From Arbacia lixula (Eukaryota; Echinodermata; Echinoidea; Arbacioida; Arbaciidae), in contig OZ022596.1 in NCBI GenBank assembly GCA_963669155.1, forward strand, positions 1,136,983 through 1,200,982: DNA of 64,000 nt. The letters run 5' to 3'. The notes beneath the pieces are model-generated. The model had not been told where the DNA came from. It searched no databases and worked only from the letters and a program-made list of their open reading frames with translations. Positions 1 through 13,500 of the stretch are shown piece by piece (positions within the stretch are counted from its first letter, which is position 1; each line of letters starts with the position of its first letter). Position numbers and translations under genes: made by a program.

Positions 1-274
1 ATAGATTCCTTTCATCTGATTGGTTAAAAGTAGAGTCATCGAAATAGCTGTGCCCCCGTTTTTAACAAGATGACGTCAAAATTAACTGTGCCCGGGGCAT
101 GGCAATCGACTGTGCCCGGAAAATAATAAGACAACCTCAACACCGCGCGATATCGCTCGTGTGTGCGCAATCCCTGTACGCGCAATGAGTGTTGATTTAC
201 ATGCCTATTACATGCTATCTTGTAGGCCTTGTCAGTTCAGGAAATCTTTTAACCAATCGATGAGAAGAATCTAT
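1..274. mobile_element. TIR MITE at left edge
   Basis: ATAGATTCcTtTCATCtGATTGGTTAAAA at 1-29 is inverted at 247-274. The interior has repeated CTGTGCCCGG motifs. It may extend left of the window. Confidence 0.65.
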
Positions 275-290
275 ACATTCGGTTTATAAA

Positions 291-455
291 ACAAATATTG
301 ACTGCTTAATATTCGGGGCACAGTTAAAATCATAGGCCCTCGGTGATGTCAAAACCATGACTATGCCCTCAGCTTCGCTTCGGGCATAGTCATGGTTTTG
401 ACATCATCTTGGGCTTATAATTTTAACTGTGCCCCTCATAGCAGTCAATATTTGT
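291..455. repeat. Foldback palindrome (165 bp)
   Basis: ACAAATATTGACTGC (291-305) pairs with GCAGTCAATATTTGT (441-455), and the arms continue almost perfectly (TGATGTCAAAACCATGACTA / complement) to a short CAGCTTCGCTT loop near 373. Confidence 0.8.
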
Positions 456-479
456 ATAATGTGGCTGCGCAGTGCGTCA

Positions 480-698
480 TGTACCGTAGCAGATATAGCT
501 ATCTCCGATCTCTAGGCTAATTTTTTTTAAGACGACCAGGCCAAAACCTCCTCAAATCTACCACTCGCTATAATATCGCTTAAAGTCAGTTTCCAGTTGT
601 AATATTTGGAGGGAAGTTCTGATACAGTTTCCTTTTCAATTTTCCGTGGATTTTACCAAATTGTATTTATACTGACCTGCAAAAGGGACACCCTGTTT
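480..698. mobile_element. MITE family B (GGGTGTCCC termini), truncated
   Basis: The right part ends GACCTGCAAAAGGGACACCCTG and shares CTTAAAGTCAGTTTCCAGTT with copies at 5631, 13637, 20572, 27968 and 29721. Confidence 0.6.
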
Positions 699-789
699 TT
701 TATCATTTTTTATTCTCTCTCATTACTTGTGGCACATATTAGTTTGTACTTCGAACCAAATAGCATTTTAAATGGCTTAGTACTGAAAC

Positions 790-1190
790 AATGACAATGA
801 CAATTACAATGACAATTTATTGATCCCACGTCACCTTTGGGTTGGGTGTTGGGGATAGTCATGTCTGTTTTACAATGATATTGCTCAGTACTATTTATAA
901 TATTTACAAAACATATATACAGAGTATAAATCATAATATGAATTTGGTTAAATGAATGTATATGCTTGCAGAGATTGATTAACAAGAAAATTATTGTAAG
1001 CTTATTGTACTAGGTGTAATAAACAATTCTATTGAATATAAAGTGACAAACTAACTTTTCGTTTTAAATGCAAGAAAAAGAGAAGAAAAAAAATCGGCAT
1101 AAGTAAAAATATTTGCTAATTTAAAAAACTTTTTTTTTATTCTAGTTACAAAAGAAATCAGTGATGATTAAGCATTTGTTATTGATACAC
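790..1190 (-). mobile_element. Retroposon 3' end copy 1
   Basis: Homologous over about 400 bp to 47443-47830, sharing ATGATATTgatctgTAtTATTT, ACAATATTTACAAAA and the downstream A-rich part. One end carries TGACAATGACAATT repeats, like a short-repeat tail. Probably a LINE or SINE 3' end in minus orientation; no coding part is present. Confidence 0.45.
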
Positions 1191-1316
1191 ATAAATTAGT
1201 TGAAGTAATGTGTACAGTTATTTAGATTGATTCATTATCTTTTTACAAACTTCTACAATTAGTAGAATTAAAAAGGGAGGACTAATGCTATGGCATGAAT
1301 GCGCTCTATATCCTAC

Positions 1317-1525
1317 CTATAAATGTCCAGAGCAAAGTCGTACTGCCCGGTCGATTCCTGAGTGACGTTAAGACGGTAGTTCTGCAACTCATACGACCGT
1401 AGTCCCACGTGACCAGTTCGGTTGTAGGCGCAGGTGAATGGGATGTAGACATCGGAGACACGTGTGACGATACCGTGCTCGCGTTCCACGACGGTATTAC
1501 TGTAGAACTCAGCGCTGGAGCTCTC
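1317..1525 (-). CDS. Gene A exon 21: ZP-N, second part (last exon in window)
   Basis: The 209-nt exon is phase 0 to 2 (acceptor AACAACAG, donor GTAGGA). It encodes EFYSNTVVEREHGIVTRVS, VYIPFTCAYNRTGHVG and YDFALDIY. 'Y.N.v....I.R..d..ipf.C.Y' is the ZP-N end with the fourth cysteine. The phase-2 donor shows that the gene continues to the left; no further exon is visible in 1-1316. Confidence 0.9.
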
Positions 1526-4500
1526 CTGTTGTTAGTGTTGTTTTAATATAGATATTGAATAGACGGAGAACAGTGGGCGTGGTAAGTACAGAGCAAAGTA
1601 CTGTTATGTATATCAGCGCATGATGACTATCATGATAATAACTGACATAATGGAAATAAGTGAAAACCTATTATGCAACATGGTCCAGTTTAATGGTGCT
1701 ACTCACAGAGTAAAATGAAAATTCATTAGATGGTCCATATTTCAACATTTGTCAAGATAAATCAAACTGGAAAACTGATGAGGAAGCCTTCCTGCAGCAG
1801 TAGGGATAAATAGGCTAAATATATAGATAGCTAGATAAATAAATAGATAGATAGATTTCAACTTATTATCAGACAGATATGGAAATAGCTATTCAGCTCT
1901 GAGAAGGGAGTAAAAGAACATTTCACAATGTACACATAATTTTATTGTTATTCCGGGGACACTGTACAATATCTTTACACCCATTATCCAACACAGCTTC
2001 ATGAAACAATCCAAGTCAGCAGTCTAGTAGTAGTTGTTCAGTGGATTGGCCGACCATGGTGTAACTTGTCTATTGTAAGGAACCGTTCCCCGTACCCTCC
2101 TGTTGTTACTGCACGCCGTCAAATTCGTGCTGACCACTATGGCTGTTCCATCCTGCGACAACACCCCCTCACACGCTGCGTCATTGAGCAGATGCAGGTC
2201 TGAGCCGTCCATCGCCCCGCCCAGCAGCTCCAGGGGTACGGTGACGGACATGCTGGTCGCCGAGCACTGCAGCATCACCACGGAGACTATACGGGGGGAG
2301 GGAAGATAGTAAATGAAAGTTCTTGCAAATTGCGTTTCCGATACTTAAATCTAGCCTGCCAAGTTTGTGATCAACTATTCTTTAAAAACTGATACTCATT
2401 GAGATTTAGCTGACACATTCGAGATTTGTTGTACAGGTTGGAGGATTATAAGCAGAAACATGACTTTAACATGTAAGTAGGGGTTTGACGAAAATCCGTC
2501 AAAGGATAAGAAAGTTATGATCTTTTGAAATTTTGATTTTGTGGAGTCAATTGCGAGATGCTCTCCTATAAGTTTGTTATACGTATAATTCCACAAATTG
2601 CTCCTATTCTACTTTTGATGAAGGAATAATTTGTTTTCATAAAGGTATGTGTGTGAAAACGGGTGTATAATTAATGATCAAATGAACCTCTAGAATGTTG
2701 CATATCGTTTTGAAAAAAATTGGCATTTTTAAATAAAATAGTACAGAACATAGTGGAGAGCATCTCGCACGTGATGTCACAAAAACTTTAAGAAATCATA
2801 ATTTTCTTATATGGAATCATTTCGAACCTTTATAATCAGTTTCGAGAAAGCAGCTGGTTAAATACAACGAAATTGTGATGACATGGATTATTCTAACATC
2901 ACTTTTCATAAAAAAAAAAAAGGAAATTGAACCTCGGAGGCCAATTACAAAGAAATGTGTTTTTCATACAAACTTTGTATTTCACAAACTGAACCTCCAC
3001 GTTTATTTTGATGTGTTGCTCTATACAATTTAATTTTATCAGCAAAATGGGTATATTTTTTTAGAACTGTTTGTGTTTTCATACCAGTTTTGATAGAAAT
3101 CGGTCCGACGGGTGAAAGCTCGTAGTCTTGAGTAAGGATGGCATTGACAGACACTTCGTAAACTCGGTTGGCAGGGAGGCCATCGATGGTGGCGCTTTCC
3201 ACATCTCCTCCATAGACAAACACTAGAGTAATATACGTGTGAAAAATATGCCTATGATTGTATTCATAGCAATCACGAAAATGATAACAATCCATTTAAG
3301 TTAAATTTAAGTGTATTTACAGTTATAAAAACAATTGAATAATTTCACATCTCATACAATTTACATAATAGTGTGGTAGGGACAACATAGGCTTGTATTA
3401 ATTTGACCCAATGCAAATCTTCACGTTAGACTTCCTTATTGCAACACAGAAAGTGTTCAGCACGGGCTGTTTGTATTATTGTTGTGTACATAACAAATCC
3501 TTTATGATATTTGTTCTCCTTCTTCGCATTTTCTGTTTCTTTTTCTTTGCCTTATGTTTTCTTCTATCATGTCTATAGTCCTTTACACATTTTCTAACGA
3601 TAAGTCATTTTGCATAGTATGTATTTTCTTCCTTTATCTAAATCTTCTTCTCGTCTTGAACGTAATCAGTATTTTTCCTTAAAGCTTCATTCCGATCCTA
3701 TTCATGTTCTAATGACTCAGTATCTTATATTTTTTTTCTCTCTTTGCATCCGCCTTTAAAGTAACTCAGTAAACACAATTATCTTAAATACGTTGTCAAC
3801 ATAACTGCTGTAATCACGTTCTTATGTTTGCTTTAGTCCTGGGCAAACATGATTTTTTTTTATCGTGATGTCGCAACTACTGCTTTTACGGAAAATACTC
3901 ACCAGAATTTGCTGACACGATCCCTTCTTCACTCAGCCAATACCGGACGCGATAGCCCATTACGTCACAGCTGGTCGGCGATCGAGACCACGTGACATGA
4001 ATGCTGGAGGACGTTGCCGTGGCAGCTAGATCACGTGGGTTTGCGTCGCTGAGTTCAAATCCTTAAATGAAAATATAAATCACTTTACTTGTTCTCTTTT
4101 ACTTACTGTTTTTTTTAAATTCACTAGATGCACTTTGTTTCTATCAAACGGTACTATTTTATTGCTCTTTGAATTTTTCCATGATGAGAGTGAAGTAATA
4201 AATATTATATCCCTTCTATGAATATTCATGAGTATTCTAGGAACGTGATTGGTTAATTGATGCTCGAAGAGCTCCGGATAGTTTTCACTATTTTTTTCCT
4301 GGGGAGGACTGCGCATGCTCTATTTACTATTTTCTTCCTTGGGACTACTGCGCATGCTCTCTACCTGAGCGGGCGTAAACAGCGCACAGTGAATGCAGTG
4401 CACGCCGTGTTGCGCATTTACCTGGGATGAACCGATATCGAGACAGAGAAAAAAGGGCGACTATTTTTGTTCTGTTATTGTTTTACAAAAGGGATATAAA

Positions 4501-7500
4501 ACAAATATACCAAGCATTGAGTTCGAAAGTATATCGGAAATTATCCATCTTCGGAAGGACTGGCATAAGTTACTATTTTTTCCTCGGGGGCTTCGCCCCT
4601 CGGAAAAAATAGTTCTATGCCACTCCCTCCTCAGATAGATAATTTCCACTATACAATCTCACAGCTTGGTATATTTGTATACTATTTAGAAAATAGTAAA
4701 AACATTGGCAACACCATGTGATTGTATTCTTTCGGATAATTGACCCACATATGGAGTGAAGAAATTAAAGGTTTTATTTGAGTTGATTAGATTTCCTCAG
4801 TTCTTCACATAAATACAATATATACAATAAAGAAACAACATAATCAATGTCACATGACAGATAAACAAATATCACAGAGACACAGTTTATTGTTAACTCA
4901 AATTATGAAATAATTTTAAGTGACATAATAATTAAAACTATTTGGCACTTAAACAATATTCAGAGAAAATTGTACTCATAAATAGAAAGTAATTGATAGC
5001 ATCTGACTATCTATTTGACTGTGTATGTGTTAGCCTTTCTGTCCTCTTTTTATTTCTTGCTCACCCTTAGCAGAAATCTCGCAGATATAGCTCAACGCCT
5101 CGTCACAGACGAGATCCACGATATCTCCATTTGGGCGGAGCGCTGCGCAATCCAGACGACCGTTGCCAGGGGAAACAGGGGAACCGGGTGCCCAGAGCCC
5201 GGTCTGCCAATCAGAGGGCGTCTGGCAATCCACCCATCGCCAGTCGCCCTCAACGGATTGGTCAGAGAGGCCTTCCAGGAAATGAAATGGGACATGTTTA
5301 ATAAACTGTTTGGGCTTATGCGTCGAATTCCTCACGTCATGTTAGGATTGAGTTACGTCGTTCATTTAATTGCAATGCTCAATCCAATACAAATGTCTGC
5401 GAGATAGTTTATACCCGAATATGGTAAGCGACGACCAGTCAATAATTCAATACGACATTCTTCATTTACAGTTACAATTCCATGAGCTATAATTGGAAGT
5501 TATTCAATGGTTCTTAAAATAATAGGAATCCATCAGATTTTATTTGTGTATGCAAAACATCATACCACAATCTGAAATACGCGTGTATTCATTGCGCTTC
5601 GATCCCCGATGCAATCTTTAAGCCAGGGTGTCCCATTTGCAAAAGTCGTACAACTTGGCAGGAATCAGCAGTATGCCCTAAAAATAATGTGTATGAAATT
5701 TCAGTCAGTTTCACGAACAGTTTCATGAATAGCATGAATAGTGAAAAACTATCCTTGTTTACGTTTGAAACGCACTGACCATAGTTCACATTTATAATCG
5801 CATTGTGTCTGTCAGCGCGCGATGTGGGCAGAATTGCTCCCAATGAACGCATGCACTGTGGAACGGAGGCCTTAGGTTCCTTTCGACCCGCCCAAAACCC
5901 CCCTATGATTTCGCTTTAAGTCAGTTTCAAGTTATGTTATTCGGAGGGAAGTTCTGATGCAGAATCTTCTTCCATTTTCCGTGTTTTTACCATATCTCAT
6001 TTTTTTTTTTGCCTGCAAAAGGAACACCTTGTCTTCAGTTCTTTCATTTCCAATTACGTGAAATGGTGTGGTAGGCCCATGAAGTGATCATGGCCCGGCA
6101 ATTGTAAGGTTAAGAGTCAAGGTAAGTATTGGCGTGACTACTTACCCACCCACCACGTCATATTGGCATTCACCTCCGCTGCCCGCGATGTCAAGAAATC
6201 GAGCTCCACTTGGTTGTCGATGATCACCAGATCAGAGTCGACTTCATTGTCGCATGTCCGTCGTCCCGTCGACCACCAAGACCCGAGGTCGAGAATTCTG
6301 AAGCGATAGCAATGGCCGTTCGGACCCTCCTCGTAATTGCTCGGGCACGTCGCTGTGGAAAATAAAACATTGACGCTTTTGAAAGGCTAATGTGAAAAAA
6401 TGTAATTCGAGTCAACCCAAAATTGATTCATCGTTAATTCAAAGGATGCAATTCTTTTCGAAGCGAGTTTATGTGACGTTACATTAATTATCATTCTTGC
6501 AATAAACCTTGGAATGTTGAATGAGATTTTCATTTTTGGACAAATTAGCCCGAAAAATGTGCGTGTAGCATAAACTCAGGACTCAATAATGACCATTGTG
6601 TATCTCACCTGTTAATCCAATAGTAACTGGCATCAGAATGTAATTGATCATGCATGATGCTTCTGGCAGAAAAGAAGTTGTGGTGCACAATGACCATTGT
6701 TGTGAATTCTAAATTAATCATCTGATACGCACATGTTTTTAGATCAACATTTGTCTAAAAGTGAAAATCCATCAAGGAAATGTATGATTTGTTTGAGTTT
6801 TATTTTGTGCCGTCACGTGCGAGATGTTCTCCGATATATTGTGTATTCTATTCCTATAGAAAAAATGAAGGAATTAATAGGGGAATGTGTGTAAAAACGT
6901 GTGTCTCATTATAAATAAAATGAACAAGTAACAAAATCCTTTTGAGAAAATCAACATTTTAAAAATATTTGCACACAACATAATGGGAGTGTACACAATC
7001 AAAATTTAACAAATCATAATTTTTACTAAATATGTTTCTTTCATGTTTTTGCTTTCATTTAAATTGACTTAACTTAATGGTTGAAAATTCCCTTTAATGT
7101 CACAGACGTTACAGCTGTGTCTAATTCAATCCTACTCCTCCCATATACTTTGTACATCGTTCTTACTTGTGGCCAATGCGGACAGTGCTGTGCTATAGCC
7201 GTAGCACCCGAAGCTAACCGTGCACGTTGTCAACTCAAAGTGATACGTTGTCAGTGGGTACAGGCCGTCTATAACAACTTCATTGTTGAGGGCGCCTTCC
7301 AACTCGATTTCCTGGTATACGCCGGCCACTGACGTGTTCCAGCGAATCTATTAAACACGAAAATATGAAGAAAAAAAATCTCAGTGATCTTTTAAATGGA
7401 GTTTATGTGTATTACACTTTGTACAAAAATGAATAAATGGTACATACGGAGTTAAAGATAAATTCAGCTCACCTTGTAACCAGCTACGTCACAAAGATAG

Positions 7501-10500
7501 GCCGAAACATTGAGGGTAAGAGAAACGGAATAGGCTGTGGACGAGATGGCACGGAAATCTTCCGGGTAGCAGTCAGAATCCACGTAGCCTAGGAGATGGC
7601 AATCATAGACACATTTGCATTATAGTCGTGTATATGGGCCCCGTTGCATAAAACTTATCATCAATGGTAACTCTGCCACCAATGGTAACTACATTGGTAA
7701 AACCGATTGACAGCCAATCAACTGATAGGACTCCATAAAAGTTCCCTTTGGAAGCAAGTTACCATCAATGGTGAGTTTTATGCAGCAGGGCCCTCATCTC
7801 TGTCGGTCAGAACTTCAGAATATGGCAATATTACCGAAATTAGAAAAATTCTTAAGGCAATTCAAAAAAGAAAATGGGAACATGGGATCCTTTTGTCAAT
7901 TAATGTCCTTTTTAGAGATTCCCCCTGAAAAACGAACTCGTATAGGTTTATTTTACTTTTTATGCCTTTTCAGCTGGTTTACAGTCGTACTGAGACGGTG
8001 ACAGACGGCGCTAGATGTTTAAAACTTTGTATATTTCCAAGGTTAAAGGTTAACAATATTTAAAAAACGATGAATAACATTATCTAAAGAAAAATACACT
8101 TTACATACCACATAATAAATACCGTTTAATTGAAATAGAACACAAGAATATAATTCTTTCATTAAAATTAAATGTGACAATTCTTATGAATTGAAAATGT
8201 GCAACATATGATACGTACTCTTTTTGGTAATCTCACAGACATATGGCCTGAGATCACCGCAGTCCCCGTCGTTATACCGCCCATCTCCCGCCAACATGTA
8301 GGCACAATGGTTGTCATCCGTGTTATTGGGCCCACCTAACAGCCAGTTTCCATCTGCAAACAAGCCATTTTCGGCGCAATCTACCCACGACCAAACCCCG
8401 TTGATGGCGGCATCGTAATAACCTGTGTACAGTAAAGGAAAAATAATGTGTTACAAATGCTTCATTGCAAAAGGAACAGCGTAGAAATTACGGATTAAAT
8501 CTTTACACACATATCTCTCTGAACAAGATGTAAAACAGAATAAGGGGATATTATGTGGAAAATAGTACACAACATGTGTGAGAGAGCTCACACGTGAAGT
8601 CACGAAATGAAACCTTTAAAAAGTCATAACTTTTTTATCCTTTGACAGATTTTCGTCAAACCTTCACTCATACGTTTCTTTTATGTTTGGCTTGCTATTA
8701 AAACTAGACTTTCCCTTAAAAAAATCCTCCTTCCCACTTCTTCCCGTTATCTTCAAATCTTATCAAACAGCCCGCGCTTGAAAAATACCACTGGTGCCAA
8801 AGACATTTAAATCAAAGGCACATGAAAAGGTTAAAAAACGCAAGTCATCGTACCAATCCACCAATCGAGAGAGACGTTGTTCTGCATCGCTGCGATTCTC
8901 CCCAGTACGTAATCGTTCTCGCCCTGGTCATTGATCACGACCAGATCTCCATCAACGGCGTCGTAGCAGTCGTAGCGGGCGTTGAACCAGTCAGTGGGGA
9001 GGTCAACGAACTTGTAGCATGTGTCATTGGCCGAGTTGTAATCGTACCCTTCCGGGCACGTGACTGAAGAGAGAACAAATCATTTGAGATGTATTTACAA
9101 CCCTTTGCCAGACAGTTCATCGTGCTCTATGGGATTTGAATGTATTGGTGGTGAAATAATATAAGAGTGGAATATTGTACGCATCGATTATTGCCTATAA
9201 TACAGTCTTACATTATTTGTCACTTTTCTCAATGTAGAATATAGAAGTATCGGTACAATACTGTTATGATTTTGTACAACGAAATCACGTATAATGCACG
9301 TCAGAAAGATGACGCTACCGATATATTCGTGATTCAATAGGCCTAATACATCACAACTAGTATATACAGAAAAATATACCATGGTAGTGAGACCGTTAAA
9401 CGCGACTGATGATTTGTGTGCTTTACTAATGGATGCAGCGAGTAAACTCTTGGACCGGAATTCACAAAAAAGGTTTTAGACTACGGTTTAAGAAAATTTC
9501 GTGGCGTGTAAGCAGATAAGTATGCTTGATTTAGCGGATATGAATTATGTAAGAAAGCAAGGTCCCATAATGTACGCGATCGTTTTGCGTAGGATGCTAA
9601 ATTAACGCCAGTAAATTGATATGATTAAACAATGGAATGAACCATATAACTAGCGTAGCACTGTACGTAAAACGCACGAGTTCATTGTGGAATATTTTTG
9701 ACGTATACGCCCTAAATCAAGCGCACTAATCTGCTCACACTCTACAACATTTTGCTTTAACTGTTTAAATCTAAAACTCCTTTAATAATTCGGGAGGCGG
9801 GGTGTTTCAGCAAGCCGTTCTTGAGCTAAGAACGACTTTACGCACGACTGGTTATCCTTGTTTGGGCTAAATCAGATTCTCAATGGAAAAAAATCTCAAG
9901 CTAAAGTTCAAATCTGATGTTTATAAATTGAACATTTAATCATAAACTAAAATAAAAGTGTCTGAATACAAAGTTTATGATTTTTCAAATTTGATTAGGA
10001 TTGTTGAAGATTAAAGACAGCCCGTCCCTTTTTCGGATCACCACAAAAACATCAAAACATTGGCGAAACATATAGAGAAGTGTTAGCAAGCTGTATATTC
10101 ATAATTTTAAACTGCTACGTAGGGTAAAATTCAAATAATGCACGTAAAGAACGTTTCATTGATAGTCTTTACCTCAGGCTCTTAGCAGTTTGTGTTGAAA
10201 TATCTGCTTTATTGATTAATCTGTTTATTGAATTATAAAACGCATTATGAAAAAAAAATGTTCTATAGAAGGAATCATTTCCAAAGTTTGGTAATTACTC
10301 ATAAAATTAGGATTTCACACATGCATAATAACCACATAGATACTGTAACAAAGACTAATACTTTTTTCGTAGTACGAAAAAAGTCGGTTTGAAATTTAAC
10401 GGCTGAAATTCTTACATACACAGAAAGCTTCAACATGCTATATTCTTAGAAATGGTCTTGAATCACACTTTCTCCAATTTACGATCGTGATAGACGATTT

Positions 10501-13500
10501 CAAATTTTAAGCTTGCAAAAGGGACGGGAGCAGCTTGGTGAAACACCCCCGGTCCTCTGTGTGCCACCCGTGGACATAAAGCCCTTAGAGGGTCATCTTA
10601 GCTGCCACAACAGGGGTAACTTACAGAACTCTTGGTAGGTCAGTTTGAAACCAGATCCACTGACCGAGCTGTCGCTTCTGAAGCGCAGATTGAGACCATT
10701 AAAGCGGCTGATGACGTCACCAGGGATATTGGAGCCAGTAAGCATCTAGAAAGGGACGATGCTCGTTATGCCAAAAATTCTTTATTTCAAAGGTTCATTC
10801 CGCAAAACTTTGACAAAAAGAAGCAAGTGACAAATCAATGAAATGTGGATGTTTATGACTTGTTTTTAAGATTGCACCCAGCATTCCCAACTTACAAGCA
10901 AAATCTTGAGGTAGATATTTAGTGTAACATGGGCCCCGTAACATAAAGGTTTGTGATCAATCGCAAAATGGCAATGGCCAATCAACATCAGTGTTGCATG
11001 CGCTCTTTGTTCAAAAGACTGACCAGTGACCAATCAGAATTCGTCTTTCAGATTTGCGATTGATCGCAAAACTATATGTTACGAGGCTATGATGTGGTAT
11101 TTCGTTAATGAAAATGCAAGTGGCAGACATGACAGATGCATTGTGCAGACAACAATGACCATTGTTTATCACACCTGCCAATCAGAAACAGGAGGAGGAT
11201 ATTGAAGCAACGTGGTACATATTTTTTATCGAAACACCACTCAAAATCTTTTTTTTTTAAGTGCGGTTTGAAAGGATTGTTCAAGTAAAATGAAGATTTT
11301 TTAAGGCAATTGGTGTATTCTATACAGGTCTATACAGCGGGTTTTACTGTGTACTACAGCTCAAAGGAATTGGCATCGGGTAAAGGGAAAGGGAAGAAAG
11401 GGAAGGAGCCACAGTTTTACATCGCGGTATCTTTTATCCAGTTCAGCATGAAACACGTTGCATTAGCCTAAAAGCATCATGCTTCATGCTGAACTGGACA
11501 AAATATACCGCGGTTCAAAACTGCGGCTCCTTCCCTGTCTTCCCTTTCCCTTTCCCTATGCCAATTCCTTTGAGCTGTAGTGTATATGGAGGGTCACAGG
11601 ATGATAACTAAACGCATTGTGACGTACTTCGTTTTAGAAATGAGGGTCATGACGCTTTATAAAAATACATCAACCTACCAGAGAGTCGACGTTCATTTGA
11701 TCATCGGAAACGTCGGTTCCACCAATGATGAGGTAGTCGTGGCCATATTCGAGGTCGAACTCCGTGAAATGAAGTCGTAGCTGAAATCCACCACGGACTT
11801 GGATGATCCACTGGCAATCGGCATCGCTCGGGTACAGGCCCCCGGAGAGCCGGGGGGACTCAATGGTACCAGAGAGGTCAAGCAGTGTCTCGATCATGCA
11901 CGCGTCTATTAAAGTCGGATAAAGAATTTGCTTGTTTGAATTATCGTACATCAATGACATTCAACGAATGATACAGAACTTCAGTTACAAAATAAAGCGG
12001 ATAACCCGTTTCAGTGGTAATAACGTATACCACTGTTCTTCCGTGGTTTCATTTATGTACAATAGTAAATGATAGAATAACAGAATGAGATATAGAGTGA
12101 AAATGCAATGTTAAAAAGGACAGAAAGATTTGTGTACATCATAGCTGACTTGGCTACACATAGAGTTAAATTACCAACACTATTTTTTAATTAGATTGTT
12201 ACTATAAGACGGAACATACAATGATTTATATATAACGTCGAAATCATACAATGTAGAGCAGTAAGTGTGTCAATTTAAAAAGCAAAAATGGGATTTCATC
12301 CTTTTCAGCGCTTTGGCTAATTTGAAGTTTTTTAGTGATTATGACCTTCTTTTTGTTTTGAAAATTCATTACGAAGATATCGCATACAAGTATCAATAAA
12401 AGCCAAAAGCGGGTTCATTTTGTACAACCATTTGGGGATCTTTTATGTAATGCATTTTTCATTATATTTCCAATGATATCCAAAGTTATAGTCCCGAACC
12501 ATTGTGGTTATAAGCCGATTCGTAGTTGACCTAAAAAACAGTCTTTGTAGGACGTTGGATCCGCTGAGATTGCATCTGGCTCTTCTGAACGCCCTATATG
12601 TCCAAAAATGTAATTTCGATTAAAGAATACCCCAAATGAGACAGTAATTCCTGTCTAGTTCGTAGTTGCATGAGAAGAGTATTCTGGTAGCAAACAGCCT
12701 CATGTCAATGACACCACTCAGAGAAAAATGGAAATTCATGAGATAGCCAACCACATTTAAACTTATTACCATGCGGAGAGACGATAGTGAAAGAACATTT
12801 CACCACGTGCACCTGCTTCTATTGCTGTTCCGGGGACACTGTAAAATGTCTTTACATCCATCATCTAACCCAGCTTCATGAACAAATCCCAGTCTGCAGT
12901 CTAGTAGTTTTTTGTTCGACCATGGTGTAAGTAGGAACTTGACTATTGGTCAGGAATAACGATTAACTCCACATCACCGTCCACTTACCATTGTCGAACT
13001 CGAGCATAATGGAGACATCGTCTGCTTGCTGCAAGTCTTCCGCGGTGTAGACAATCCACAGGTCACCGTTGTACGTGGAAAAAGTTTGGTTCTGAGGGTC
13101 GCTTGTAAACAGCTTCAGCCTTGATCCAAGACTAGTCGGGTCTGAGCCGTACCCGATTTCTAGCGTGTCGTAGTGGTCTTCTGTGTACATAATGCACATA
13201 CAAATTATCAATAAAAAGAGAGGCAGTTTTTAAGAGTGAAATGATAATTTTAGATTTTCAGTATAGGATAATTACATGTTCATGCTCTTGACATTTTCAT
13301 TGACTTGTTGCAAATGAGATAGTAAGTTGTAAATGATAATTATTCAAATTTTGATATCAACCAATAGTAATAATTGCATGTGACACAGGAATCTTTTGTA
13401 AAGCAGGCCATCGGACTCTGAAAATACTTCCCTGTTTTTATATAACAGTGAATGAATGAATTAATAAATGATAATTTCCCGTTTCAACATTGTACATTAA

